A stretch of DNA of 64,000 nt from Embleya sp045207655 (GCF_045207655.1 NZ_CP108784.1:1612001-1676000), one strand, 5' to 3'. Positions 19,159 through 28,134 are shown, counted from the first letter of the stretch. Program-made: numbers and translations. The notes: generated from the letters alone by a model not told the origin.

Positions 19159-19305
19159 GTGGCCGAAGCGTGGCGTCATGACGTACGTATCGAGTGCCGC
19201 GGCCGCTCCATGGCGTGTGACCGTCCGCCGCTTCCGCTCGACAAGCGCGGTGTACGCGGCGTCTGTGTCCGCCGCACCGGCCGCTGTTGTCGGCGCCTGT
19301 ACTGA
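19159..19305 (+). CDS. Possible 48-codon Cys-rich small ORF
   Basis: GTG at 19159, preceded by GGAAGGGAG 6-7 bases upstream, opens a 48-residue basic peptide with five Cys. It ends CVRRTGRCCRRLY and stops 175 bases before the importer's binding-protein gene. It has no recognised family. The Cys-Cys pair near the end recalls polycysteine leader peptides, which would suit genes for sulfur-nucleoside uptake. This is speculative, since a chance ORF in GC-rich DNA is also possible. Confidence 0.3.
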   Translation: MAEAWRHDVRIECRGRSMACDRPPLPLDKRGVRGVCVRRTGRCCRRLY

Positions 19306-19480
19306 TCGATCGCCCGCCGATCGATCGCCCGAACGCCGATCGCGACACGCGAACCCGTCGCCACCCCGAAGAGCCGCGGCGCCGTCCGGCGCCGAGACCC
19401 GCGGGACCGCGAGGTTCCCGTCCCCGAACCGCCGATTCCGCACCGCCCCGCCGGGGTCGACACTCCTCCCAAGGACGCTC

Positions 19481-20551
19481 ATGTACCGCATCACCACCCG
19501 TCACCGCCTGACCGTGGCCGCCGTCGTCGTCGGCACCGCGCTGGCCGCCACCGCGTGCAACGCCTCCGCCGACAAGGACAAGTCCCCGGCCGCCGGCGGC
19601 ACGGGCGGCGACTCGGCGAAGAACATCGTGTTGGTGACGCCCGAACCGATCGGCGTCAACGACTTCCTCAAGCTCGCCGCCACCGGCGCGCAGAACGCGG
19701 CCCGCAAGGCCGGCGGCAGCGCGACCGTGCTGGAGAGCAAGGACACCAGCGCGATCCAGCAGAACGTCGAGGCCGCGGTCCGCCAGAAGCCCGCCGTCGT
19801 GGTCGCCGTCGGCTTCGAGTTCGCCGACGTGCTGGCCCAGCAGGCCGAGGCCAACCCGAAGCAGCAGTTCCTGTTCGTCGACTCGTGCACCACCAAGCCG
19901 TACCCGAACATCACCTGCGCGACCTTCCGCGAGCACGAGGGCACCTTCCTCGCGGGCGCCGAGGCGGGCCTGTTGACCAAGAGCGGCAAGGTCGGCGCGG
20001 TGGTCGCGCTGGACAGCCCGCAGATCCGCCGGTTCTCCGACCCGTTCGGCGCGGGCGCCAAGCAGACCAACCCGGCGAGCGCCTTCACCCAGTTGTTCGT
20101 CGGCGGCCAGAAGCCGTTCAACGACCCGGCCCGGGCCAGCGAGCAGACCGCGTCGCTCAAGGCCAAGGACGTCGACCAGATCATGGGCGCCGCCTCCGCC
20201 GCGGGCAACCTGGGCGTGTTCAACGCGGCCAAGGCGGCCGGCGTCCAGGCGTACGGCGTCGACGTCAACCAGTGCTCCGCGGCGCCGGGCACGGTCGTGG
20301 ACAACGTGATCAAGCGCACCGACATCGCGGTCGCCCAGGGCGTCGACCAGATCGTCGGCGGCAAGCCCGGCGGCGTCACCTCGTACGGCCTCAAGGAGGG
20401 CGGCATCACGCTCACCGGCATGGAGCCCGGCCTGGAGACCTCGCAGTGCCTGATCGCCCAGCACCCGGACGTGCTCAAGACCGTGCTGGGCCTGCGCGAC
20501 CAGATCGTCGGCGGCACGATCACCGTGGCCGACCCGGCCGCCGCCAAGTAG
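19481..20551 (+). CDS. BMP family nucleoside ABC transporter substrate-binding lipoprotein
   Basis: A 356-residue lipoprotein. The signal peptide ends in lipobox LAATAC with the lipidated Cys26. The mature domain is a basic-membrane-protein/PnrA-type binding fold (KNIVLVTPEPIGVNDFLKLAATGAQNAARKAGG, IQQNVEAAVRQKPAVVVAVGFEFADVLAQQA, GVQAYGVDVNQCSAAPGTVVDNVIKRTDIA). This class binds nucleosides for import by the downstream ATPase and two permeases. AAGGA lies 6-7 bases before the ATG. A 15-bp hairpin separates it from the ATPase gene, typical for keeping the binding protein in excess. In this context methylthioadenosine or similar is a plausible ligand (inference). Confidence 0.92.
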   Translation: MYRITTRHRLTVAAVVVGTALAATACNASADKDKSPAAGGTGGDSAKNIVLVTPEPIGVNDFLKLAATGAQNAARKAGGSATVLESKDTSAIQQNVEAAVRQKPAVVVAVGFEFADVLAQQAEANPKQQFLFVDSCTTKPYPNITCATFREHEGTFLAGAEAGLLTKSGKVGAVVALDSPQIRRFSDPFGAGAKQTNPASAFTQLFVGGQKPFNDPARASEQTASLKAKDVDQIMGAASAAGNLGVFNAAKAAGVQAYGVDVNQCSAAPGTVVDNVIKRTDIAVAQGVDQIVGGKPGGVTSYGLKEGGITLTGMEPGLETSQCLIAQHPDVLKTVLGLRDQIVGGTITVADPAAAK

Positions 20552-20580
20552 TCGCCGAGCAGTCGCGGACTGCCCGCGGT

Positions 20581-20616
20581 TCGCCGGTGTCGGGTTCACG
20601 GACCCGACACCGGCGA
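20581..20616 (+). terminator. Perfect intra-operon hairpin after the binding-protein gene
   Basis: TCGCCGGTGTCGGGT (20581-20595) pairs perfectly with ACCCGACACCGGCGA (20602-20616) around a 6-base loop. It lies between the binding-protein stop (20551) and the ATPase start (20661). It is probably a partial terminator or an mRNA-stabilising stem. Confidence 0.7.
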
Positions 20617-20660
20617 CCACCCCGCCCGGCCTCGCCCCCTTCCCACCGGAGATACGCCCG

Positions 20661-22304
20661 ATGAACGATCAGCACGCCGCCGCCCCCGGTGCCATCGCCG
20701 AGGTCGAGATGCGCGGCATCGTCCGGCGTTTTCCGGGCGTGCTGGCCAACGACCGGGTCGACCTGCGGGTCGAACGCGGCGAGATCCACGCGGTCATGGG
20801 CGAGAACGGCGCGGGCAAGTCGACCCTGATGTCGATCCTGTACGGCCTGCAACGACCGGACGCCGGCCACATCCTGCTGCGCGGCAGCGAGCATTCCTTC
20901 GGTTCGCCCGTGCAGGCCATCGCGGCCGGACTGGGCATGGTCCACCAGGGTTTCAAGCTCTTTCCCTCGCTGACCGTCACGGAGAACGTGGTCTACGGCA
21001 GCGAGCCCACCCGGCGCGGCCTGGTCGACCGCGCCGCGGCGCGCGCCCGGGTCGCCGCGCTGGTCGAGACGCACGGTCTGCACGTCCCACCCGACGCGCG
21101 CGTCGCGGACCTGCCGGTCGGCGTCCAGCAGCGGGTGGAGATCCTCAAGCTGCTCTACCGCGACGCGCGGGTGCTGATCCTGGACGAGCCCACCGCCGTG
21201 CTCACCCCGGCCGAGGCGGACCGGCTGCTCGAGGTGATCCGCGGACTGGCCCGCTCCGGGCGCACCATCCTGCTGGTCACCCACAAACTCGGCGAGGTGA
21301 TGGCGGTCAGCGACCGGGTCACCGTGCTGCGCGACGGCCGGGTCACCGCCCGGCTCGCCACCGCCGAGACCACCCCGGCCGAGATCGCGCTGGCGATGAC
21401 CGGCCGCCGGATCGACCTGGACCGCACCCACCCGGCGGGCGCCCCCGCCGCCGAGGTGCTCGACGTGCGGGGCCTGACCGTCTCCGCCGGACGTGGCGCC
21501 AAGCCGCTGGTCGAGGACGTGTCGCTGACCGTGCGCGCGGGCGAGATCGTCGGCGTCGCGGGCGTGGCCGGCAACGGACAGAGCGAACTGGTCGAGGCGC
21601 TGGCCGGGTTGCGCCCGAGCAGCGCGGGCCGGGTGCTCGTGGCCGGCCACGACGTCAAGGACGCCTCGGTGCAGCACCGGCGCCAAGCGGGCCTGGCCTA
21701 CGTACCCGAGGACCGGGCCACGGTCGGCGCCGCACGCGACGCCTCGCTGGCCGACAACCTCGCGATGGGCTTCCACCGCAGCCCGCCGCTGGCCGGCCGC
21801 GGCGGCTTCCTGCGGCGCACGGCGATCCGCGAGCACGCCGCGCGCGTGATCGAGCGCTTCGGGGTCAAGGCCGCGTCCTCCGCCGTCACCATCGGCACGC
21901 TGTCCGGCGGCAACCAGCAAAAGGCCATCCTCGGCCGGGAGATCACCCACGACGCGCCGCTGCTCCTGGTCGAGCAGCCCACCCGCGGCGTGGACATCGG
22001 CTCGATCGAGAACATCCACGCGCGGTTGATCGAGTATCGCGACGCCGGCCACGGCATCCTGCTGGTCTCCGCCGAATTGAGCGAGATCCTCGCGCTCTCG
22101 GATCGCGTCCTGGTCATGTACGAGGGCCGGATCGTCGCCGAACTTTCGCGCGCCGAGGCCGACGTGCACACGATCGGCCTGGCCATGGCCGGCGGCACCG
22201 CCACCCGCGCCACCGCCGACGCCGCGACGCACGCCGATGTCGACAGCGACGGCGACGACGACGGCCGGCAGGCCACCGCACCGACCACCGCCCACCAGGC
22301 CTGA
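20661..22304 (+). CDS. Nucleoside ABC transporter ATP-binding protein (double ABC domain)
   Basis: A 547-residue protein with two fused ABC domains, as in sugar and BMP-type nucleoside importers. The first has Walker A GENGAGKST (47-55), the signature-like LPVGVQQRVEILKLL and Walker B VLILDEPTAVL. The second has the usual degenerate Walker A GVAGNGQSE, signature LSGGNQQKA and LLLVEQPTRGVD. It energises import through the two following permeases. The C-terminal ~25 residues are an Ala/Asp-rich tail. The next gene starts 13 bases later. Confidence 0.94.
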   Translation: MNDQHAAAPGAIAEVEMRGIVRRFPGVLANDRVDLRVERGEIHAVMGENGAGKSTLMSILYGLQRPDAGHILLRGSEHSFGSPVQAIAAGLGMVHQGFKLFPSLTVTENVVYGSEPTRRGLVDRAAARARVAALVETHGLHVPPDARVADLPVGVQQRVEILKLLYRDARVLILDEPTAVLTPAEADRLLEVIRGLARSGRTILLVTHKLGEVMAVSDRVTVLRDGRVTARLATAETTPAEIALAMTGRRIDLDRTHPAGAPAAEVLDVRGLTVSAGRGAKPLVEDVSLTVRAGEIVGVAGVAGNGQSELVEALAGLRPSSAGRVLVAGHDVKDASVQHRRQAGLAYVPEDRATVGAARDASLADNLAMGFHRSPPLAGRGGFLRRTAIREHAARVIERFGVKAASSAVTIGTLSGGNQQKAILGREITHDAPLLLVEQPTRGVDIGSIENIHARLIEYRDAGHGILLVSAELSEILALSDRVLVMYEGRIVAELSRAEADVHTIGLAMAGGTATRATADAATHADVDSDGDDDGRQATAPTTAHQA

Positions 22305-22317
22305 CGGGTTATCAGAT

Positions 22318-23550
22318 ATGACTGCCAGCAAGGCCGGTACGGCCGCCGAGCGCCCATCCGGTCCACTCGCGCACCTGGCGCTGCGCGTGCGCGGCGTGGT
22401 GTTCTCCCCGGTCACCGTGTCCATCGTGGCCGCGCTGATCCTGGGCGCGATCATCCTGGCCGGCACCGGCGCCGACCCGCTGACCGCGTACGGCTCGGTG
22501 CTCACCGGGGCGTTCGGCTCCGAGGGCATCGGCGACACGCTCGGCGAGTGCATCCCCATCGTCGGCATGGCGCTGGCGCTGGCCATCCCGCTGCGCGCGG
22601 GCCTGGTCAACCTCGGCGGCGACGGCCAACTCGTGCTGGGCGGCCTGGCCGCCGCCTCGGTGGGCCTGTACTCGCCCTTCCCCGACGTGATCACCGTGAT
22701 CCTGGCGCTGCTCGCGGGCGTGCTCGCGGGCGGTCTGTGGGCCGCGCTCGCCGCCGTCCTGGAGACCAGGTGCGGCGTGCCGCTGCTGGTCTCCAGCCTG
22801 CTGCTGAGCTACCCGGCGATGTCGTTCGTGTCCTACATGGTGCGCTTCCCGCTGCTCCAGAAGGGCTCCGGCATCCCGCAGACCGACCGGCTGCCGGAGG
22901 GCGTCAAGCTGCCCGAGTTCGCCGCCGGATCCGGCGCGGGCACCGGGGTCAGCGTCGGCATCGTGCTGATCGTGCTGGCCGCGGTGGTCTACTTCGTGGT
23001 CGACCACCGCACCGCCGCCGGCTACGAGGTACGGATGACCGGCCTGGGCGCGCGCTTCGCCGGCTACGCCGGGGTGGACCGGTCCCGGCTGACCCTGCGG
23101 CTGATGTTCGCCTCCGGGTCGCTGGCCGGGCTGGTCGGCGCGATCGCCGTGCTCGGCTTCCCGTACCGCCTGGTCGACGGCGCGCTGACCACGCCGGGCT
23201 ACACCTGGACCGGCCTGCTCGCCGCGCTGCTCGCCGCCGCGTCCCCGCTGGGCACGGTGGCCGCCGGCTTCTTCTTCGCCGCGCTGACCATCGGCGGCTT
23301 CGGCATGGAGCAGGAGACCGCGGTGCCGCAGCAGCTCACCGCCGTGCTCCAAGCCGTGGTGATCCTGTTCCTCGCGGTGCGCGGCGGCGTCTTCCGCAAG
23401 GGCGGTTGGTTGCGCCGGCTCGGCCGAGGACCCGACGCCGAGGCCCATCCACCACCGCCCGACGCCAAAACCGGCCTGGTCGACACCGGCGTACTCGAGA
23501 CCGGCGTCGCCGGGCCGCTCGCTCCCGCGCGCGGCGACGGAGGTAACTGA
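22318..23550 (+). CDS. Nucleoside ABC transporter permease 1
   Basis: A 410-residue inner-membrane permease of the BPD_transp_2 type. It has about nine to ten hydrophobic segments between residues ~25 and 365, and the family stretches GLVNLGGDGQLVLGGLAA and SGSLAGLVGAIAVLGFPYRLVDG. The C-terminal ~50 residues are hydrophilic and Asp/Pro-rich. ATG at 22318 was chosen over an upstream frame extension that overlaps the ATPase gene. Translation is probably coupled to the second permease, which starts 2 bases after its stop. Confidence 0.92.
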   Translation: MTASKAGTAAERPSGPLAHLALRVRGVVFSPVTVSIVAALILGAIILAGTGADPLTAYGSVLTGAFGSEGIGDTLGECIPIVGMALALAIPLRAGLVNLGGDGQLVLGGLAAASVGLYSPFPDVITVILALLAGVLAGGLWAALAAVLETRCGVPLLVSSLLLSYPAMSFVSYMVRFPLLQKGSGIPQTDRLPEGVKLPEFAAGSGAGTGVSVGIVLIVLAAVVYFVVDHRTAAGYEVRMTGLGARFAGYAGVDRSRLTLRLMFASGSLAGLVGAIAVLGFPYRLVDGALTTPGYTWTGLLAALLAAASPLGTVAAGFFFAALTIGGFGMEQETAVPQQLTAVLQAVVILFLAVRGGVFRKGGWLRRLGRGPDAEAHPPPPDAKTGLVDTGVLETGVAGPLAPARGDGGN

Positions 23551-23552
23551 CC

Positions 23553-24521
23553 ATGTCCTTCGACGCGGAACTGATCTTCTCCGCCCTGCGCGCGCTCACC
23601 CCGATCCTGTTCGCCGCCCTCGGCGGCGCGCTGTGCGAACGCGCCGGCGTGTTCAACGTGTCCCTGGAAGGCACCATGCTGATCGGCTGCTTCGCGGCCG
23701 TCACCGGTAGCTGGTTCGGCGGCAGCGTGTGGGTGGGCGTGATCTCGGCGGTGCTCGCCGCGATGGTCTTCTCGCTGCTGCTCGCGATCGGCGCGGTCAC
23801 CCTGGGCGCGGACGCGGTCGTGTTGTGCATCGCGCTGAACCTGCTCGCCGTCGGCCTGACCGGCTTCCTGCTGCGCACCGTCTTCGGCAAGCAGGGCACC
23901 TTCGGCGACCCCGACCTCAAGGGCCTGCAACCGGTGGACATCCCCGGACTGGAGTCGGTGCCCTTCCTGGGCCGCGCGCTGTCCGGCCACTCGCCCCTGG
24001 TGTACCTGTCCTGGGTCGCGGTGGTGGTGATCGCCGTACTGCTGTCCCGGCACCCGTGGGGCGTCCGGCTGCGCGGCGTCGGCGAGGCGCCGGAGGCCGC
24101 CCAGTCGCTGGGCGTCGGCGTCGCGCGCTACCGCTACGCGGCGATCCTGACCTCCGGCGCGTTGTGCGGGCTCGCCGGCGCGCAGCTCGCGCTGGGCAAC
24201 GTGACCCTGTTCTCCGAGAACATGACCGCCGGCCGCGGCTGGATCGCGGTGGTCGCGGTGATGCTCGGCCGTGCGCTCCCGGTCGGCGTCCTGCTCGCCG
24301 GCATCCTGTTCGGCCTGGTCGAGGCGGTCGGTTTCCGGCTCCAGGGCGAGGGCATGCCCCAGCAGGCCGCCGATGCCGCGCCGTACGTGATGACGCTGGT
24401 CGCGCTGTTCCTGGCCACCCGCTCGCGCACCAGGCGCGGCACCGCACCGCCCGGCCGGCTCACCGGCCGCATCCCTCGTCCCCGCCGCCTCGCCCGCACC
24501 ACCTCGGAGCCGTCCACATGA
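23553..24521 (+). CDS. Nucleoside ABC transporter permease 2
   Basis: A 322-residue permease of the same family as its upstream partner. Its opening GGALCERAGVFNVSLEGTMLIG is the typical N-terminal motif of the second permease of BMP-type importers. It has about eight hydrophobic helices and ends in an Arg-rich cytoplasmic tail. Its stop overlaps the phosphorylase start by 4 bases (ATGA), so importer and phosphorylase are translationally coupled. Confidence 0.92.
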   Translation: MSFDAELIFSALRALTPILFAALGGALCERAGVFNVSLEGTMLIGCFAAVTGSWFGGSVWVGVISAVLAAMVFSLLLAIGAVTLGADAVVLCIALNLLAVGLTGFLLRTVFGKQGTFGDPDLKGLQPVDIPGLESVPFLGRALSGHSPLVYLSWVAVVVIAVLLSRHPWGVRLRGVGEAPEAAQSLGVGVARYRYAAILTSGALCGLAGAQLALGNVTLFSENMTAGRGWIAVVAVMLGRALPVGVLLAGILFGLVEAVGFRLQGEGMPQQAADAAPYVMTLVALFLATRSRTRRGTAPPGRLTGRIPRPRRLARTTSEPST

Positions 24522-25306
24522 GCAGCACCACTCGTCCGGCCGTACTGCCGATCACCAAGATCCCCAGCAGCGGCCTGCCCGCCCACGCGCTGGTCGTCGG
24601 CGACCCCGCCCGCGCCGCACTGGTCGCCGAGCGACTGGACGACGCGCGGCAGATCGGCGCCAACCGCGAGTACGTCAGCTACGCGGGCGGTTGGCGCGGC
24701 GTACCGGTCGTGGTGTCCTCGCACGGCGTGGGCGGTCCGGGCGCGGTGTGCCTGTTCGGCGAGCTGGCCGAGGCCGGCGTACGCACCTTCATCCGGCTCG
24801 GCACGGCGGGCGCGATGGCGCGCGGTGTGGGCGACGGCGACCTGGTGGTGGCCACCGGCGCGGTCCGCGACGACGGCGTGACCCAGCAGTTGGTGCCGGC
24901 CGAGTTCCCGGCCTTCTCCACCCCCGAGGTGGTGCTCGCGCTGCACGGCGCGGCCCGCGAGCACGGCGCGCCGCACCACCGAGGCGTCGTGTGGACCCGG
25001 GCCGCGTTCATGCCGGGGGTGCTCGAACTGCCGATGAAGCCGTACCAGGCGGCCGGCGTGCTGGCCATCGAGATGGAACTGTCCGCGCTGCTCGTGTTCG
25101 CCGCGCTGGGCGGACACCGGGCCGGCGGCGTGCTGGTCGTGGACGGCATCGCGGCCGACGACCTGGTCGACGAGTCCGGCGGCTCGACCTACGACCCGCA
25201 CCGCCGGGTGGTCGCCGAGGGCGTCGAGCGCGGCGTCGTGGTGGCGCTGGACGCGCTGTACCGACTGGCCCTGGACGAGGCGGGCGAGGCGGCGGACCGG
25301 GCGTGA
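24518..25306 (+). CDS. Nucleoside phosphorylase, PNP/UDP family (candidate methylthioinosine phosphorylase)
   Basis: A 262-residue member of the PNP_UDP_1 fold. It has GDP at 28-30, the phosphate-binding SSHGVGGPGA (68-76), FIRLGTAGAM (91-100) and AIEMELSALLVFA (184-195), in which Glu contacts the ribose. The closest general pattern is the hexameric uridine/purine phosphorylase type. Coupling to a deaminase on its 3' side and linkage to mtnA/B/C/D suggest it cleaves methylthioinosine (or inosine) to the base plus ribose-1-phosphate derivative. Substrate is inference. Starts by ATGA overlap. Confidence 0.85.
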   Translation: MSSTTRPAVLPITKIPSSGLPAHALVVGDPARAALVAERLDDARQIGANREYVSYAGGWRGVPVVVSSHGVGGPGAVCLFGELAEAGVRTFIRLGTAGAMARGVGDGDLVVATGAVRDDGVTQQLVPAEFPAFSTPEVVLALHGAAREHGAPHHRGVVWTRAAFMPGVLELPMKPYQAAGVLAIEMELSALLVFAALGGHRAGGVLVVDGIAADDLVDESGGSTYDPHRRVVAEGVERGVVVALDALYRLALDEAGEAADRA

Positions 25307-26676
25307 CCGACCTGCTCGTCACCGGCGGCGCGGTGCTCACCGCCGACGCCGCCGACACGTACATACCCGACGGCGCGGTGGCGATCGAGGGCGGCCGGAT
25401 CGTCGCGATGGGCACCGCGAGCGAGCTGGGCGCACGGTATCGCGCCGCGCCGACCCTGGACGCGCGCGGCTGTCTGGTGATGCCCGGGATGGTCAACGCG
25501 CACGCGCACTCGGCGATGACCCTGTTCCGGGGCCGGGCCGACGACGTCGACCTCCAGGTGTTCCTGGAGCGGTTGGTGGCCGCCGAGAGCGCGGTGCTGA
25601 CCGCCGAGGTGGTGCGGATCGCGGTCCGGCTGGCGCTGGCCGAGTCGATCCGGGCGGGGGTGACCACCGCGATGGACATGTACTGGTTCCCCGAGGCGGG
25701 GCTCGCGGCCGCCGCCGAGGCGGGCTTTCGGCTGGTCACCGGGCCGACCTTCATGGACGTGCCCGGACCGCCGGACGGTCTCGACTTCGCCGCGCGCCTG
25801 CGGCTCGCGCCCGCGTCGCTGGGCCGCTCGACCACCCGCTGCGTGACCCCGCACAGCGCGTACACGCTGGCCCCGGAGCAGTTGCTCGCGGTGGCCGAAC
25901 TGGCCCGCGAGCACGACGCGCTGCTGCACATCCACGCCGCCGAGAACGCGGTCGAGGTGGCGAGCGTGCGCGCTCGGTACGGCCGCCGCCCGGTGGAGCT
26001 CCTGCACGACCTCGGGCTGCTCCGGCCGGGCACCCTGCTGGCGCACGCGGTCTGCCTCACCGACGAGGAGATCGCGCTGATCGCGGCGTCCGGCGCGGGC
26101 GTCGCGCACTGCCCGGTGTCCAATCTCAAGCTCGCCTCAGGGGTGGCCCCGCTGCCCGAACTGCTGGCCGCCGGCGTGCCGGTGGGCCTGGGCACCGACG
26201 GCGCGGTCAGCGCCAACGCGCTCGACCTGTTCGGCCCGATCCGCGCCGCCGCGACGCTGCACCGGGTCACCCCCGGCGCGGCGCCCGACCCGACCCTGAT
26301 CGGGGCGCGCGCCTCGGTGCGGATGGCCACCGTCGACGGCGCGCGGGCGATCGGGATCGGCGCGCTGACCGGGTCGATCGAGCTCGGCAAGGCCGCAGAC
26401 CTGGTCGTCCTGGACCTGAACCGGCCGCACCTGACGCCCCGACACGACCCGTGGTCGATGCTCGCCTACGCGGCCGGGCCCGCCGACGTACGGGACACCG
26501 TGATCGACGGCCGGATCGTCATGCGCGATCGTCGACTGCTTACGATCGACGAGGGCGCCGCGATCGAGGAGCTGAACGCGCTCGCCGCCACGCTGCCGAA
26601 CCCGTCCGGTCGACCGAATCGGGATCCCGAGATGAACGACACCCCACCGACGCGAGCATCGGAGGTCGCGCCATGA
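25303..26676 (+). CDS. mtaD: Amidohydrolase, MTA/SAH deaminase family
   Basis: A 457-residue TRZ/ATZ-type amidohydrolase. Metal ligands are visible: His67 and His69 in NAHAHSAM, His211 in LLHIHAAEN with Glu214, His248 in LLAHAVCL and Asp299 in GLGTDGAVSANALDLF. His184 in TPHSAYTL is also conserved. This is the pattern of 5-methylthioadenosine/S-adenosylhomocysteine deaminases, which release ammonia from the adenine ring. A GTG start overlaps the phosphorylase stop (GTGA). It would turn imported or internal MTA into methylthioinosine for the preceding phosphorylase. 8-oxoguanine or 5'-deoxyadenosine are alternative substrates. Confidence 0.87.
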   Translation: MTDLLVTGGAVLTADAADTYIPDGAVAIEGGRIVAMGTASELGARYRAAPTLDARGCLVMPGMVNAHAHSAMTLFRGRADDVDLQVFLERLVAAESAVLTAEVVRIAVRLALAESIRAGVTTAMDMYWFPEAGLAAAAEAGFRLVTGPTFMDVPGPPDGLDFAARLRLAPASLGRSTTRCVTPHSAYTLAPEQLLAVAELAREHDALLHIHAAENAVEVASVRARYGRRPVELLHDLGLLRPGTLLAHAVCLTDEEIALIAASGAGVAHCPVSNLKLASGVAPLPELLAAGVPVGLGTDGAVSANALDLFGPIRAAATLHRVTPGAAPDPTLIGARASVRMATVDGARAIGIGALTGSIELGKAADLVVLDLNRPHLTPRHDPWSMLAYAAGPADVRDTVIDGRIVMRDRRLLTIDEGAAIEELNALAATLPNPSGRPNRDPEMNDTPPTRASEVAP

Positions 26677-27287
26677 GTTCCACCACGCGCGGCTTCGTCG
26701 GCCGGCACACCGCCGCCGAACGCGACCCGAGACTGCCGCCGGGTCAGTACGACGCGCGCCACGACTTCCCCGTGCTCTCCGCCGAGGTCACCCCCGAACT
26801 GGCGCCGGCCGACTGGTCGTTCCGGATCGACGGCCTGGTCGAGCGGCCGCGCGCGTGGAGTTGGGAGCAGGCCCGCGCGCTGCCCCGCGAGAGCTACGAC
26901 GGGCCGATCCACTGCGTCACGTCCTGGTCCAAGCTGAGCACCGACTTCACCGGCGTCTCGCTGGACACGTTCCTGGCCGAGGCCGGCCCCCTGGCGACGG
27001 CCACCCACGCGGTGGCCTACTCGCACACGGGCTACACCACCAACCTCGCGCTCGCCGACCTGACCGGCGGCCGGGCCTGGATCGCGTTCGACTTCGAGGG
27101 CGCCCCGCTGACCCCGGCACACGGCGGGCCGGCCCGACTGCTGGTGCCGCACCTGTACTTCTGGAAGAGCGTCAAGTGGATCGCGGGCCTGCGCCTGCTC
27201 GACCACGACGAGCCGGGCTTCTGGGAGGTCAACGGCTATCACCACCGCGGCGACCCGTGGGCGGAGGAAAGGTACTCGGGTGACTGA
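26673..27287 (+). CDS. Sulfite-oxidase-like molybdopterin protein (cytosolic)
   Basis: A 204-residue single-domain protein of the oxidoreductase molybdopterin-binding family, lacking the dimerisation domain and any signal peptide. The predicted Mo ligand is the Cys in PIHCVTSWSKLST (about residue 93). VPHLYFWKSVKWIAGLRLLD near the C-terminus is a family signature. Its ATG overlaps the deaminase stop by 4 bases and its stop overlaps the next flavoprotein gene by 8 bases, so the three are translated together. It probably takes electrons from that flavoprotein. Substrate unknown. Confidence 0.88.
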   Translation: MSSTTRGFVGRHTAAERDPRLPPGQYDARHDFPVLSAEVTPELAPADWSFRIDGLVERPRAWSWEQARALPRESYDGPIHCVTSWSKLSTDFTGVSLDTFLAEAGPLATATHAVAYSHTGYTTNLALADLTGGRAWIAFDFEGAPLTPAHGGPARLLVPHLYFWKSVKWIAGLRLLDHDEPGFWEVNGYHHRGDPWAEERYSGD

Positions 27288-28095
27288 GGCGACCGCGGTG
27301 ACCGAGGCGGGCGGGGCGAACGCGCCCGGCGCGCCGCCGATTCCGGCCTTCGCCGCGCCCGGTCGGGCCGCGCCGAGTCTGCGCGGGAAGGTGGACTGGC
27401 AGGCCGCGACGGTGGTCGAGGTGCGCCGCGAGACCCCCAACGCGGTCACCGTACGACTCGCGCTGCCGGTGTGGAACGCGCATGTCGCGGGCCAGCACTA
27501 CATGTTGCGGCTCACCGCCGCGGACGGGTACACCGCGCAACGCCACTACTCGGTCGGCTCGGCGCCGGACGACACCGGGCACATCGAGTTCACCGTCGAC
27601 CGCATGCCGGGCGGCGAGGTGTCCGGCTTCGTGCACGACGTGGCCCGGCCCGGGGACCTGCTGGAGGTACGCGGCCCGCTCGGCGGGTTCTTCGCGTGGG
27701 CGGGCGATCGGCCGGCGCTGCTCGTGGCCGGCGGTTCCGGCCTGGTCCCGCTGATGGCCATGGTCCGCCACCGCCGACGGCGCGGGCTCGCCGTGCCACT
27801 GCGCCTGGTGGCGTGTGCGCGCACCCCGGAAGACCTGTTGTACGCACGCGAGTTGGCCGAGCTGCCGGGCGAGGAGCACACCGTGCTGTACAGCCGCGCG
27901 GCGCCGAGCGGGTATCCGCATCCGGTGGGCCGGTTGCGCGCGGAGACGCTCGCGCCGCACGTGGCGGCGGTGCTCGCGGACGAGCGCTACGAGGTGTTCG
28001 TGTGCGGCTCGACCGGCTTCGCCGAGCACGCGGGCCGGTTGCTCACCGCGGCGGGGGTGCCGACCACGCGCATTCGGGTGGAGCGCTTCGGCTGA
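27280..28095 (+). CDS. FAD/NAD(P)-binding ferredoxin-reductase-like oxidoreductase
   Basis: A 271-residue protein with an N-terminal FAD-binding barrel (QRHYSVGSAP matches the RxYS FAD motif, residues ~87-96) and a C-terminal NAD(P)-binding domain (LLVAGGSGLVPLMAMVRH, and YEVFVCGSTGFAEHAGRLL). No [2Fe-2S] domain is present. The GTG start overlaps the preceding molybdoprotein by 8 bases, implying a two-component reductase in which this protein passes NAD(P)H electrons to the Mo centre. It ends the long transport/deaminase operon and is followed by a strong hairpin. Confidence 0.9.
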   Translation: MTEATAVTEAGGANAPGAPPIPAFAAPGRAAPSLRGKVDWQAATVVEVRRETPNAVTVRLALPVWNAHVAGQHYMLRLTAADGYTAQRHYSVGSAPDDTGHIEFTVDRMPGGEVSGFVHDVARPGDLLEVRGPLGGFFAWAGDRPALLVAGGSGLVPLMAMVRHRRRRGLAVPLRLVACARTPEDLLYARELAELPGEEHTVLYSRAAPSGYPHPVGRLRAETLAPHVAAVLADERYEVFVCGSTGFAEHAGRLLTAAGVPTTRIRVERFG

Positions 28096-28096
28096 G

Positions 28097-28134
28097 CGCG
28101 GCCGGTGGTACGAACCGCCGTACCACCGGCCGCG
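28097..28134. terminator. Bidirectional terminator between the operon and mtnC
   Basis: CGCGGCCGGTGGTACG (28097-28112) pairs perfectly over 16 bases with CGTACCACCGGCCGCG (28119-28134) around a 6-base loop, between convergent transcription units. Confidence 0.85.

Larger units (their letters stand above)
18820..19480. other. 661-base divergent control region between mtnA and the nucleoside importer
   Basis: This gap holds two inverted repeats (19020-19054, 19106-19122), a possible Cys-rich small ORF (19159-19305), and near 19306-19335 a direct repeat of GATCGATCGCCC. No full-length gene is supported. Its length and content suggest complex control of the divergent salvage genes. Confidence 0.6.
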
